Shown here one piece after another: positions 37,639 through 48,138 of a DNA stretch of 64,000 bases (its first letter is position 1; each line of letters opens with the position of its first letter). Made by a program: the position numbers and the translations under genes. The notes under the pieces are model-generated. The model was not told the DNA's origin. It did not search any database and saw nothing but the letters and a program-made list of their open reading frames with translations. The DNA is from Dalbergia cochinchinensis (Eukaryota; Streptophyta; Magnoliopsida; Fabales; Fabaceae), in contig CM062373.1 in assembly GCA_031216125.1 (NCBI GenBank), forward strand, positions 43,873,874 to 43,937,873, given 5' to 3'.

Positions 37639-38480
37639 AAAAAATTATACTCACATCTCCTGAAGTTTGACAAAATACAATCTACACCCTCTCTATTTTC
37701 AAAATCTACATGTCAGATTCTTGAGTTTTAGAAAATCCTACACTGGCGATCTCTCCTAAGACTCTTATAATTTAGAAAAATTAGACTCACCTCTCCCCTG
37801 AATTTTGATAAAATATAACTCGCACCCCATCTATGTTCAAAATTTGCATGTCAGGTCTCTGGAAAATCCTACACCCACCTCTCCTAAGATAGCTGTAATT
37901 ATTAAATGACCACATTATCTTTTTATTAATTGATAAAGTACACTTTTTTCTATTTGCACGCAGAGGACATGTTGGGCACTCCAAAGATGCTAGCAAAAGG
38001 GGTTTATTCAAAATTTGAAATTTCTTGCTGCATTCACTTGATTTTATGAAGTAAGACAAAAAAAAAATTGGAATTTTTCTGCTACACTCTCTTCTCCCCA
38101 ATCTTTATCACTTCAGGTGCATGCGGTGTTGTTCTTGTTGATCTTTCTTTTAGGATTGTGTCCTCCTTGTTTAAACGATCTTTGTCACGATACGATGATC
38201 TTGCTAATAAAACTGTTTATAAAAGTCTTAAGGGAGGTTGGTATAGGATTTTTCAAAACTCGAGAACCTAACATGCAAATTTCAAAGATAGAAGGGGTGC
38301 AGGATACATTTTATCAAATCTCAGGAGAGATGAGTGTAACTTTTCCAAATTATAATAATCGTTGGAGAGTTTGCTATAGAATTTTCCAAAACTCAGGGCT
38401 TGACATGCAGATTTTGAAAATAGAGGGAGTGCAAGTTCCATTTCACTAAATGTCAGAGGAGTTGAGTATAATTTTCCCTT
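37639..38480. mobile_element. Foldback (long inverted repeat) transposon, non-coding
   Basis: The left arm (about 37639-37890) and right arm (about 38235-38480) are inverted copies of each other. Each contains two tandem units built on 'aaaattatactcacctctcctgaa-tttga-aaaata' and 'tctattttcaaaatctgcatgtca'. About 350 bp of unrelated spacer separates them. Flanks TTAAATATAG (left) and TTAAATATATAG (right) look like an imperfect 9-10 bp target duplication, which would fit a Mutator-like foldback. Open frames through the arms (for example 38117-38449) are by-products of the repeat. Confidence 0.75.
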
Positions 38481-39690
38481 AAATATATAGGACTCTATAG
38501 AGCTACTATCATCTCAACGGTTTATTTTGTGCCCATTTTTAACCAAAACATAATTCTATTGCACATATCTCAAAAACAATTCATTCAAAAGGCGCAAATG
38601 CACAATTGATCATTTCCAGGTTAGGCGGACTTCAGAAGTAAGCCTATTTTCCAACAAGCTTAACTTTCTATCGTTAAAATTTTAAATCCATAGAAAGAAA
38701 CTTAACTCAAAATTATATGCTCATCATTCAGTTTATTTTATTAAAAGAAGAAATAGCGACAAAAATGTGCCAAAAGAAATTTTCGACTGTTTGCTTGCAT
38801 TCAAAATGTTCACACTCAATAGTTCATACTATCTTTAATTTTTCAAAAGAAGATTTGACTAATCTTAAATGCACTAGGTATTTTAGCGAAAGTAAGTTGC
38901 ATAGTTATAGCCACTTAAGGAGAGTAATTATTGCACATGTATGATTTATGATACAAGTGCATGTATCTAATTAACAAATTAATTCTTACTGGTATTTTTT
39001 GGGATTTTACTATGGTATCAGTTGTCAAACGTAGTGACTAATCTCTTTATATACTATAGGTCTATTTAAGGAGGTAAAAATTGGTCACGGATCTAAACCT
39101 TCTTCATCCTCAAGGGAAAGATCAAATCCTAGACACGCTGCTCCATTCAATTCTTACTAGCATTTGATTTTTTTTTTTTCATAATTACGCACTTATTACT
39201 AAAGTGTAGAATAAATATTTTAACTGAAGTGTATCCAATGAGGATTAACTCAATGGAAGTGGGTTATGTGAAATTTACTCGCAAGGTTGGGTGGTTGAAA
39301 TATGGGGAGTTCTCTTGAGGATAGGGCATCATATCATTTACCACTATAGGTCAGCCAAGGGTTTGGACTCCCCCATCTAAGTCCTAACCTTTGTTTATAA
39401 AATAAAATACAAATTTTAACTATTGTACCATAATTGATTGCTGATAAAAACGAGAATAAAAATCTTATTAATGAGCTCTATGTTTAAAATTACACATAAA
39501 ATGCATCCATAAAAGTTGTACTCTTATTTTTATCTCCAACTAGTTAAACACATCCTTATAGTTTTACGAAATTTTTACCCATTTAAAATAAAATAATTAA
39601 ATTATCTATCAATCTAAACTAAAAGGATATTTACTACAAATCTAGACAATTTTTATATAGAGGTGAATTAGCAAGGGCCCTTTGCGTATT
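38481..39690. other. Unclassified DNA, no gene
   Basis: No coding region seen. At about 39236-39400 a stretch with 'ttaactcaatggaagtggg' and 'ggttgggtggttgaaata' vaguely recalls the A and B boxes of a tRNA-derived SINE, too weak to call. Confidence 0.4.
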
Positions 39691-39741
39691 CCAAACTAAC
39701 ATGAATATGCTAGGGGCCTTAGTGTATTCATGTTAGTTTGG
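39691..39741. repeat. Short perfect inverted repeat (hairpin)
   Basis: A 17-bp perfect stem, 'ccaaactaacatgaata' with 'tattcatgttagtttgg', has a 17-nt loop. Overlapping it is a direct repeat 'aagggccctttgcgtattc' / 'aggggccttagtgtattc'. Confidence 0.85.
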
Positions 39742-42532
39742 GAAAACGGTAGGCTCCCAGACATATTCAATGGGAAAATAATACGTGCATGATAATTACT
39801 TTAATTATCTAATTAATGGATAATCAAATATTCATAATTAATTTTAGCCTCTTACTAATCTAAAGGCATGATTATGTTGTTCGATGTTTTTAATTATTTT
39901 CAAGATCTAAATGTGATGTGTTTTAAAATTTTAAATTTCATCCAAAGCTAAAATTTAAAGTTTAAATTTGAAATTTGAAGTTTAAACTTGAAAATTGAAA
40001 TTTCCTCTCAGAATTTAAAAATTCAACACGCTATAATAGGAACATAAGATATTATGTGCAGTAATGGAAATAGGAACAATATAATGGAGGCACTCAATCA
40101 ATATAAATTGATTTGAGTGCAAATCCAATATAGTATCTATGGGTACACAGGAAATGAATTGAATTGATTTTTTTTTCCTTTTAATGAGTCAATTTGATCA
40201 TAACTTTGAATATGGAATTCAAATATATCAATAGGAAGTGATTTCTCAGGAGAAATGAATCTTCATACTTTGATTTCTCAAACCAAGAGATCCTGAACTG
40301 AAAATAGAAAAATTAGAGACTAAATGCACCTAAATTAATTAAATAATTAAATAATTATAAAACAATCAATGAAATAATATTTTTGAATTTTAAAATTTTG
40401 AAAGTGAATTTGAATTTTCAAGTTTAAACTTTAAATTTTTACTTTTGAGTATAAATCATCATTGAATAATGCCAGACAAAAATTATTCATAATTATCATT
40501 GAATTTTCAAGTATAAATTACGGCCTTAAGTTTATGAATCTAAAATCATCATTGAATAATGCCAGACAAAAAATAATATAATAAAAAAACTCATTAAATA
40601 ATAGTCTCATAACTTATATTAAACTTCTTTATTTTACTCAACATAAGACTAACATTGTCACCGTCCTCTTTAAAAACGAACGAGCGTCTACAATAGCCTC
40701 ACTTTATCCAAGTGGCGGTGTGATTTTTTTTTTCAAATTTTCTTTTTCTTTACCTCTTTGCACTTAATTGTTTATCAATATCGACAGCAATAGTACCAAC
40801 ACATAACTTTTTATTTTCTTTTTTGAAGTGAACACATAGTAATAACTCATTAAGTATCAATTCTTTGTTTTTTTTTTTCCTTTTGGTATGAAGTATCAAT
40901 TCTTTTAACTGAACGTTTACAAGATTAACTTCATGTGACTTTCAAAATTCTAAGAAGCAAAAATTCACATAGAGTATAAAAAAATGATTTATTGGGTTAT
41001 TTTGCATAGACCGCCCCCAGTTCTTCACACCCCTGATAGCATCATATTGTGTCAATATAGAACACTTATAAAAAGTATTATTTAAAGGCGGAAGGTACAT
41101 ATAGTTACGGCATGTTATCGTATCCCTAAAATGGCGCACACAACTAAAATGACGTGAGTTACGTCTTTCCCCCAGTTGAACCTAAAATTCTAATATAAAT
41201 ATTATACGGCGAAGAAACCTACCAACTTCGCCAGACTATGTATATAATTAATATATCAATGAGTCATGTATACTTACCAAACAAATAAACAGGTACAAGA
41301 AGATACGAACAATTTCATTATTCTTGGTCAATTGCGCAGTCCAACGAATGGACCAATTTGAAAAGAGAATACGGAACGTCAACAAAGAAATAAAAATAAA
41401 AAATAAAGTACGTGTGAAATGTTGACTTCATGACATGCATCCATATGGAAACTGAGAGCTCTACGTAACAGATATCTACAAAAGACTCGATTAAAACATT
41501 AAATTACACGAGAGTATGAGTGCCAGTTTATTGTGAGGCTAAGAAGAACAATTATTGAGCATTGGATTTTATATAAATGGTTATGATTAAAATAAAAAAT
41601 TATTTTATATTTAGAGCAATTATCATTAATATATATATATATATATGTATTTAAGATTATTTTTAATACCAACGGGATGCTTTCCGTTCATATTTTGTCA
41701 AGATTTTTTATGGTAATAGATTATCTACAAAAATATTTCACGCTAAATTGGGAAAACCATTCCCTCAAGTTAAATCTAAATATACCAAAAAATTAATACG
41801 TAAATCTTCAAATCACATATGATAATCCAGCTAGGATTCCCATTTCATCTCTAAAAATCCCAAAAGATGAAACTGCGGCATTTTTAAGATATTCAGATCA
41901 GATCTTCATGTGACAAGCTAATTTTGTATATTTAATAAAAGTAAAATCAATCAACAAAGAATGGAATCAATATCCCTGAATTTATCTGAATCCTATATAT
42001 AAATTTAGTTTGATCATTTATTTTGTGGCTAGACACAAAATTCATGTTTATGAACTTTATGTCTTGAGAGGATCATTAGCCATTATTTTCTACTATAGAT
42101 ACCCTAGTTTCACCACCAAAAAATTTTGTTTGATGACTTTTTTCTTTTTCCAGGAAAAACTCATGTTGTCAAGTAAATCTTTACAACAATGAAGGGTTAG
42201 GTCCTACCTTTTTCTCTTCTACTCCTATTTTGATACTTCCTTCGCGTGAAAGTGTCATTGAAGGTGTTGCTATTTCTTTCTTTCTTTTTTTTTCCCTACA
42301 ATTCCTCATTTACGTTATCATTGTTTAGATTTTCCTTTATATAATAAATGACTTAATCTACTAGATTTTTAGCAAAATTTAGCAGATCTGGTGGATTTTT
42401 GTATTTATGAAAAAAAATTTAGATCTACTAGATTTTGTGTCTTTTTTTGCTTTCCTCCTTTACAATCTTTTTGGTCTTCATGGTGGAGGTTTCTTTCTTG
42501 ATGGTCTTGCATACGATAGAAATGTTCATACT
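39742..42532. other. AT-rich DNA with local repeats, no gene recognised
   Basis: Contents include partly inverted 'tttaaacttgaaaatt' / 'aattttcaagtttaaac' blocks (about 39950-40030 and 40390-40440) and a 30-bp direct repeat (40453 and 40543). An (AT)n tract lies at about 41628-41646. Open frames such as 40942-41139 (minus) and 42010-42192 (plus) are short and without family resemblance. Confidence 0.45.
40453..40572. repeat. Direct repeat of 30 bp, 90 bp apart
   Basis: 'aaatcatcattgaataatgc' followed by 'cagacaaaaa' occurs exactly at 40453-40482 and 40543-40572. Confidence 0.9.
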
Positions 42533-43600
42533 TCACTACCAGAAAAACACAAGTTATTGGCAGTGTTTTTCCTGATTTGGGGAAAAGAAAGGAATAAAAG
42601 ATTTCTTTTTTGGAAGACCATTACATACTCGCCGGCGGGGGGGGGGTGGGGTTGTTTGGGGGGGTTCATTGGTGACTGTCGGTAATATTCACGTGATCTA
42701 GCCCTGGATTTGGCACACCCATTACAAATAGATTTTTCTGCTGCTAATTTATTCACAATTATTTTATAAAAAAATTATCAATTATTGGCAGATTTTTTTG
42801 CTAATATTCGAATTTTCAAAAATCGTGGCTAACAATTTAAGTTATTGGTGGATTTTTCAGTGGAAAAATCCCTTAATAACAGGCTAATTTTCTTTTTAAT
42901 TTTTAATATCAACGGAGAAAAATCTGCCATTAAATAGGCTAAAAAATATTTTTTCACAAAAAAATTGTAATATTCCCGATAGACTTTTCTGGCCAAAAAA
43001 TTCCCTAGTAATAGGCTAATTTTTTTAATTTTAATATTCTCAGTGAATAAAATCTGGTGGTAAGTGTTTTAAATATCCAACCAATCATTCTCATTCCCTA
43101 TTTCTGCTTTCATATATCTCTCTGTCCTCTCCAACACTCTCTTTCAATCTCAATTTTTTGGGCTATTTCTCTGTTGTAGCACTACCGTTTTTGGTTAGGA
43201 GATCACCATTGTCTTTATCTTGAAGTCATCTACATTTTAATAGGTTTTGTTTTCTGATTTAGTTCTATTTTTATTACCATTTTCTTCTTACCCTTTTATA
43301 TATTTTTTTAGATATGTTGCCGCCGCCATTGCCGGTACTTGCTGGCACTACTGCTCGTTGTTGCCGCCACCACTGTTGCTCATTGCCGCCGCCACCAATT
43401 TGCTCAAATATTTTATGTAAAAATCGTTGATAATTCTATTGAAAAACATATTGTGCATTTTTTCATCAATAATAGTTATTAATGACGTTATTACCGTGCA
43501 TCAAAATCCAATGAAAATACCACCAGTAACAAATTTTTCTGCTAGAAAGAAGAAAAATCTAGCAATAAAATCCATCGGTGAAAGAAGATATAATGCATTC
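42533..43600 (+). mobile_element. CACTA transposon, 5' end only
   Basis: CACTACCAGAAAAAC begins at about 42533, a typical CACTA terminus. Inside it are repeated subterminal units of the type 'ttattggcagatttttttgcta', 'ttattggtggatttttcagtgg' and 'gaaaaatctgcc' in both orientations (42550-43070). A pyrimidine-rich leader follows (43110-43170), arranged like that of the complete element at 5809. No transposase and no matching GTAGTG end was found before about 45 kb, so the element is truncated or its other end is unrecognisable. The unit differs from the ACAGACGG array, so this is another CACTA family. Confidence 0.65.
42632..42667 (+). other. G-run tract with G-quadruplex potential
   Basis: Runs of 10, 4 and 7 G separated by short T/TTGTTT loops lie in otherwise AT-rich DNA, inside the CACTA end. 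The two longest runs can each supply several G-tracts. Confidence 0.8.
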
Positions 43601-44699
43601 CTCAAGTTTCAACAAAATATACTTTGTGTGTCAGAATTTGAGCTCGTTTAGTTAAATTTTTGGGAGCAATTTTTTTTTCATAAAAAAAGTGGTTTATCTA
43701 GCCAAGGTATTGGTTAAGCAAGTAAAAGAGGAAACTTCTATCTTGAGAATATGAACTTTTATATCCACCACTAAATTTGAATATTTTTCTTCTTTAGTAT
43801 TCTTAATCAATGCGCTAAATATACTAGTTAGCAAAAACCAAATATAATTTTAGAATCTGTTTACATCTGTAGTTGTGCTTTTCAAGAGAAGCAGATAATA
43901 ATTAGTTTTTATGCTTTTTTAGAAGCAAATAAGAACTTTCTCCTTCCATAATTAAAAACAGTAGAGGAGAGAGAAAATGTGTCATAATAAATGAGTTAAT
44001 TATATCTTCAAATATATCCCATATATTTTTCTAAAATGACAAAAGATATCCTTGCCTTTCTTTCAATATTAAAAACTATACATAATGTAAGATACCCCAC
44101 ACAAGTGTACACCCACACATAATAGACTCTTTATCTATAAATGTAAGACCTCTTTTACTAACATGTTTTTCTGAACTTTATTTTTTAATTGATTATATAT
44201 TTAATTAAGTGACATTAAATTAAAAATAAATAATAGAAAGTAATTATAATTTTTAAAAATAATTATTGCACATAAATTTTTTTATCCAACTATATTGATT
44301 GAGAACTGAATTGCCATGTGCTCAATTGTAATTTTATAATAACTCAGTAGCTTATATATGATTATTATAAAAACTACTTTTACTATTACATCCAAACATG
44401 GAACAAATTTCTACTTCTACTTTTGAAGACTTACTTTTCTCGAAAGTTTAGCCGAATGGGTCTTATGCTTTGTCGAGCGTTGAATGTTAACAAACACAAT
44501 GGCAACACAGATTATAAGTTAAAGTTGCTTAAGTATATTTCGATTTGCACAAAATGTTAACAAACAACTTTGAATGTAGGATGATGATTTGATTCAAATC
44601 TAAACTGTACAGAAGTAACTTTGAAAGTAAAATCAACATGAAATCGAAACAAAGAATGAAATCAGTGCAAAAGATTTACTCCTGTATAAACAGAAATGA
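43601..44699. other. AT-rich DNA, no gene recognised
   Basis: No coding region, element terminus or RNA gene was recognised. Confidence 0.5.
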
Positions 44700-45090
44700 A
44701 CAAGAGTGAGCTGGGATATGATTATTCTAATTTCTCTCTATTCGTGAGTGTCAGCATAATGATAGAACTTTGAGGAGTGTTGAGCGTTAAATTATGAAAT
44801 CGGATCTTGTCACTTGTAAAATTTAAAACTTACACACACCCACACCCAAAGAGAGAAGAGACAACGATAATTCTTTAATTTAATAGATTTCTCTCTTGAA
44901 TTTCATTGTATAAGGAACACCTTTTTCATAGGCAAGATATTGCATACAAATAGAAAACAAAGTAGAAACTATGTTAACAGTTATAGGTTTATTAAAGAAG
45001 TTGTCAATCGTAAATCTTGCTAATTGTCGTGTTACCAATTATAAGTTGTTAAAGGAGTTGTATCCATAAATTTTGCCTGCTAATGGTTTA
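44700..45090 (-). repeat. Probable 3' LTR of the antisense copia element
   Basis: On the minus strand the copia RNase H gene ends and is followed at about 45091-45110 by a purine-rich tract (ATGGAGGCAACGAGGGAGAT) that would serve as polypurine tract, then by about 390 bp with a pyrimidine-rich leader-like part. The LTR termini themselves are not clear, so the limits are approximate. Confidence 0.4.
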
Positions 45091-45149
45091 ATCTCCCTCG
45101 TTGCCTCCATTAAAGCAAGTTTGGAAAATTAGCCATTTCAAGCATTTTT

Positions 45150-45583
45150 TTTTTAATTTGCAAAATGACTCGATCTTTTTAGCGACTTTGTAAAAATATT
45201 TGCTACTTGTTCTTCAGTATGGCACTAATCAATCGACACTTCCTTTTCAGCTACCAATTCTCGAATCTTGTAAACTAAATATCTATATGCTTGGATCTCC
45301 CATGAAATACTGGATTTTTGCTAAGTGCATGCAATAGTAGACTTATTATCACAAAATATTATTGTGGGTGTCTTTTGCTTTTGATGCAATACTTCTAGGA
45401 TTCTTCCTAGTCCTATTGCTTGTGTAGCACAACTAATTGCTACTATGTATTCAGTTTCAGCCGTAGAAAGTGTAATGACTGGTTATTTCTATGAGACCAT
45501 GATATTGTGCTTGATCCAAGACGAAATGCATATCATGAAGCACTTTTTCTTGTCTTTATGTCTCTAGTCCAATCATTGTTTAT
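45150..45583 (-). pseudogene. Antisense Ty1/copia RNase H, downstream part
   Basis: The minus-strand translation from 45583 down gives 'DWTRDIKTRKSASxYAFRLG', 'ETEYIVAISCATQAIGLGRIL', 'IIFCDNKSTIACT' and finally 'EEQVANIFTKSLK'. These are, in order, hallmark blocks of Ty1/copia RNase H through its C-terminal end. The upstream part is at 56985-57120, beyond the SIRE-like element. At least one frame change and stop (the CT-stop after the DNKS motif) show it is dead. RNase H degrades the RNA strand during reverse transcription. Confidence 0.88.
45579..45583. repeat. SIRE-like element target duplication, left (TTTAT)
   Basis: TTTAT directly precedes the 5' LTR and is repeated exactly at 56985-56989 directly after the 3' LTR. 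Retaining one copy rejoins the copia RNase H frame. Confidence 0.93.
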
Positions 45584-46857
45584 TGTAAATGTTATGTTGT
45601 AGGTTTTGATGATGCCAAAAAGCAAATGACAAAAAGGTGGAAACACAAGAGCATGGAGTTTCTTGAAGATGAACAAGTCAAATGATCAAGTCATATGGTT
45701 AGAACAATTAGGATTTAGATCACTTTGTTAAAAGATTTTTATTTAATAAGTTTATTTGGCCATTATTAGTGTATCTAAGGAATATTTGATTGGAAATGAT
45801 TCAATTGTTTTTAAATAATGTTTTTGTTTTAACTTTTTGAAAACATGAGTTTGATTTGAAAGAAAATGTTTAAAAGATGTTTAAAAATGTTTTTAGATTG
45901 AAAGAGTGATTTAAAGTATGTTGAATCTTTAATTTTTCAATTTCTGGAATTGTTGTAATTGATTACCACAAGTAATTGATTACCAAGCTAGTCATGTGCC
46001 TAGAATTTGAAATTTCATCATTGTAATCGATTGTACATAGCATATAATCTATTACCAACAACTTGACTGTTGCCTGTTTTGAAAATTTGAACTGTGTAAT
46101 TGATTACTAGTTCATGTAATCGATTACTAGGCCCAGAAATGTACAAATTGGTGTGTTTTGAAAAGACACATTTTTTGGGATCAATCCCTAACAGTTTACA
46201 CGAATTTTTGTCTATAAATACCTATCTTTTAACACTTTCTAAACACAAAAAGAAAAAAAATATTGCAAAGATCATTTTTACAATCATTCTTATTCATCAA
46301 TTATTTTGTTCAATACTTGGCCAAATACTCTTATTCTCGAGAAAATCTTATAGTGCTTCAATTTGTAATAATTTCCTCTAGTAAGAGAGTGAATTCTTAT
46401 ATTATTCTTTTATTGAGTTTGTGTAAAAGGTGAGACATCCCTTGTAAGAACAAGAGTGCGGTATCTCTTGATTTTTTAGAGACTCAAACACAAAGGGTGA
46501 GGGATTCCAAGCTGTAAGAGTGCTCTTTGGTTGTAAAGATATCAAAGATAGTAGAACTCTCAAGTGGGTTGCTTGGGGAAACTAGATGTAGGCCACAAGA
46601 GGTGATCAAATCAGTATAAACCAAGTTTGCATCCTCTCTTCCCTTATCTCTTTACATTTATTGCAAGTTTACTTTTCATTATCTTGTTCATCTATATAGT
46701 TTGAAATCTTAGTCATTTGCATTTTCATCTTTTCAATCAAGTCTTCATTATGTTTTCTTATATTTTATTGAAAAAGGAATTAGAGTGTGATAAACAAGAA
46801 AAAGTTTCAGAACTCAATTCACCTCCTCTTGAGTTCATTGAGGCCACTTGGATAACA
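45584..46857 (+). repeat. 5' LTR of SIRE-like element
   Basis: It starts TGTAAATGTTATG and ends CACTTGGATAACA. A near copy lies at 55728-56984. It contains a TATA box at 46213-46220 and several degenerate TAATCGATTA palindromes between 45955 and 46135. Confidence 0.93.
46213..46220 (+). promoter_or_regulatory. TATA box in the 5' LTR
   Basis: TATAAATA within 'tctataaatacctatctttt' is conserved at the same place in the 3' LTR (56343-56350). Transcription would start some 30 bp downstream. Confidence 0.7.
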
Positions 46858-46859
46858 AG

Positions 46860-46870
46860 TGGTACTAAGC
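46860..46870 (+). promoter_or_regulatory. Primer-binding site, initiator tRNA-Met type
   Basis: TGGTACTAAGC lies two bases after the LTR end. It resembles the common copia site TGGTATCAGAGC with changes. Confidence 0.75.
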
Positions 46871-46937
46871 TAGATTCTTGTATAAGGCTTAAATGCTTCA
46901 AGAATAGTAATAGTCTAATCAAACTCTTTCTTTCCTG

Positions 46938-47295
46938 AAGGAAACTTTATCAATAGGCCTCTCATATTTAATGGTGATGGTTATCATTATTGGAAAACTT
47001 GCATGTAAATCTTTATAGAAGCCATAGAATTAGATATATGGGATGTATGGTATGCGGTTGAAAATGGTCCTTTCATCTCGACAAAAATAGTAGGAGATAA
47101 GAAAATTGAAAAACTCAGAAATGAGTGGAGTGATGAAGATAAAAAGAAAGTTCAATATAACTTGAGGGATTGATGAGTACTTTAAAGTGTCAAATTGTAA
47201 AAGTGCAAAAGAAATGTGGGACACCTTAGAAGTCACTCATGAAGGTACTAGTCAAGTCAATAGATCTAGAATAAATACTCTTACCCACAAATATG
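46938..47295 (+). pseudogene. SIRE-like gag, N-terminal part
   Basis: The phrase 'RPLIFNGDGYHYWKTCM' is followed by an in-frame stop, then 'IFIEAIELDIWDVWYAVENG' and 'KSAKEMWDTLEVTHEGTSQV' in changed frames. This is the start of the copia gag domain (DUF4219/UBN2 type), with a short deletion between the last two blocks (about 47160-47175). The segment stops at the ATATG target duplication of the nested insertion, and the protein continues at 50691. Gag is the structural particle protein. Confidence 0.85.
47291..47295. repeat. Target duplication ATATG, left copy
   Basis: It is repeated exactly at 50691-50695. Keeping one copy gives an uninterrupted gag frame (...THKY then ELFRM...). Confidence 0.92.
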
Positions 47296-47684
47296 TGTAA
47301 CATCCCCTGCTGCTTTATGGATTGACGACTGTCCCCACAAACCAACACGGGTCTTTTAGTGATACTTTGTCCTCACTCACTTGCTTCCCGGGAAAACTTC
47401 CCCAGGAGTCACCCATCCCAAAATTGCTCAAGTCAAACGCAGCAAGCGTGGAGTTCTTTCGATTTAGACTCTAGAAAGAAGATGCATCTTGTTGGTATAG
47501 GTAGTACAAATCAATTCATATAAGCCCTCCCATTTGTATAGTCTCATACCTATCGATCTTAGGATCCCTCTCATTGGTGTGTAATCGATTCATTCATGTA
47601 CCCTCCGCTTCAAGTCTGCCGGGAGGCGCTCGCGTGCCTCACTTGCGGCGATCACTCCCGACTTTGCAATCCCTGGGCGTTACA
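47296..47684 (-). repeat. TRIM LTR (downstream copy in its own orientation)
   Basis: 389 bp, TGTAACGCCC...GGGATGTTACA on the minus strand. It matches 47756-48138 almost throughout. Confidence 0.85.
47385..47465 (-). ncRNA. 5S rRNA-like segment in TRIM LTR, copy 1 (degenerate)
   Basis: On the minus strand this contains 'AGAACTCCACGCTTGCTGCG', 'GGGATGGGTGACTCCTGGGG' and 'AAG' plus a tail like 5S 3' sequence. The core of plant 5S rRNA has AGAACTCCGCAGTTAAGCGTGCTTGGG and GATGGGTGACC in the same order and spacing. Box A is damaged in this copy. It is a 5S-derived promoter relic, not a ribosomal gene. Confidence 0.75.
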
Positions 47685-47741
47685 TGCCCACTAAACTCCA
47701 CTTTGGTTCATCCCGAACCACACCATCTGGGAGAGGTGCAA

Positions 47742-47753
47742 GCTACGATACCA
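47742..47753 (-). promoter_or_regulatory. TRIM primer-binding site
   Basis: TGGTATCGTAGC on the minus strand, two bases after the LTR end. It resembles the tRNA-Met-type site TGGTATCAGAGC. Confidence 0.78.
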
Positions 47754-47755
47754 TT

Positions 47756-48138
47756 TGTAACATCCCTGCTGCTTTATGGATTGGCGATTATCTAATCCAA
47801 CACGGCGTCTTTGTGCTCGCTCACCACGCTTCCCAAGAAAAGCTTCAGAGTCACCCATCCCAAAATTGCTCCAAGTCAAGCACGCTTAGCGTGGAGTTCT
47901 TCGGTTTGGAGCTCTGAAAATAAGATGCATCTTGTTGGTATAGGTAGTACAAATCAATTCATATAAGCCCTCCTTAGCGATAGTCCCATACTACATATCA
48001 GTCTTAGGATCTCTCATTCGTGTGTAATCGGTTCATTCATGTACCCCTCCGCTTTCGAAGTCTGCCAGGAGCCGCTCCTTGTCCGTGCCTCCTTGCACCG
48101 GCGATCACTCCCCGACTTCGCAATCCCCGGTTGTTACT
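47756..48138 (-). repeat. TRIM LTR (upstream copy in its own orientation)
   Basis: 383 bp on the minus strand. Its first base is changed (AGTAAC instead of TGTAAC), and it ends GGGATGTTACA at 47756. Confidence 0.85.
47818..47905 (-). ncRNA. 5S rRNA-like segment in TRIM LTR, copy 2 (better preserved)
   Basis: On the minus strand 'AGAACTCCACGCTAAGCGTG' is followed by 'CTTGACTTGGAG' and 'GGGATGGGTGACTCT', matching plant 5S rRNA from its A-box region through the C-box. 'AAGCGTGCTTG' is intact. In Cassandra elements this segment can be read by RNA polymerase III. Activity here is inferred from family knowledge only. Confidence 0.8.

Larger units (their letters stand above)
47296..48138 (-). mobile_element. 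Cassandra-like TRIM retrotransposon with 5S rRNA-like sequence
   Basis: Read on the minus strand there are two LTRs (48138-47756, 383 bp, and 47684-47296, 389 bp), both ending GGGATGTTACA. The second begins TGTAACGCCC. Between them is a 71-bp internal domain with a primer-binding site (TGGTATCGTAGC, 47753-47742) directly after the first LTR and a purine-rich stretch before the second. Each LTR carries a segment strikingly like 5S rRNA. The combination of tiny internal domain, tRNA-Met-type site and 5S in the LTR defines the Cassandra group of terminal-repeat retrotransposons in miniature. No protein is encoded, so it would rely on proteins from other elements. Confidence 0.82.

Noticed and set aside
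39236..39420. tRNA-derived SINE with A and B boxes
   Set aside because: The box matches are poor, there is no poly(A) or T-rich tail and no target duplication.
47385..47905. Genuine 5S rRNA genes
   Set aside because: Only the internal part resembles 5S rRNA, with several substitutions and indels, and both copies sit at the same place in paired LTRs; this is the Cassandra arrangement.
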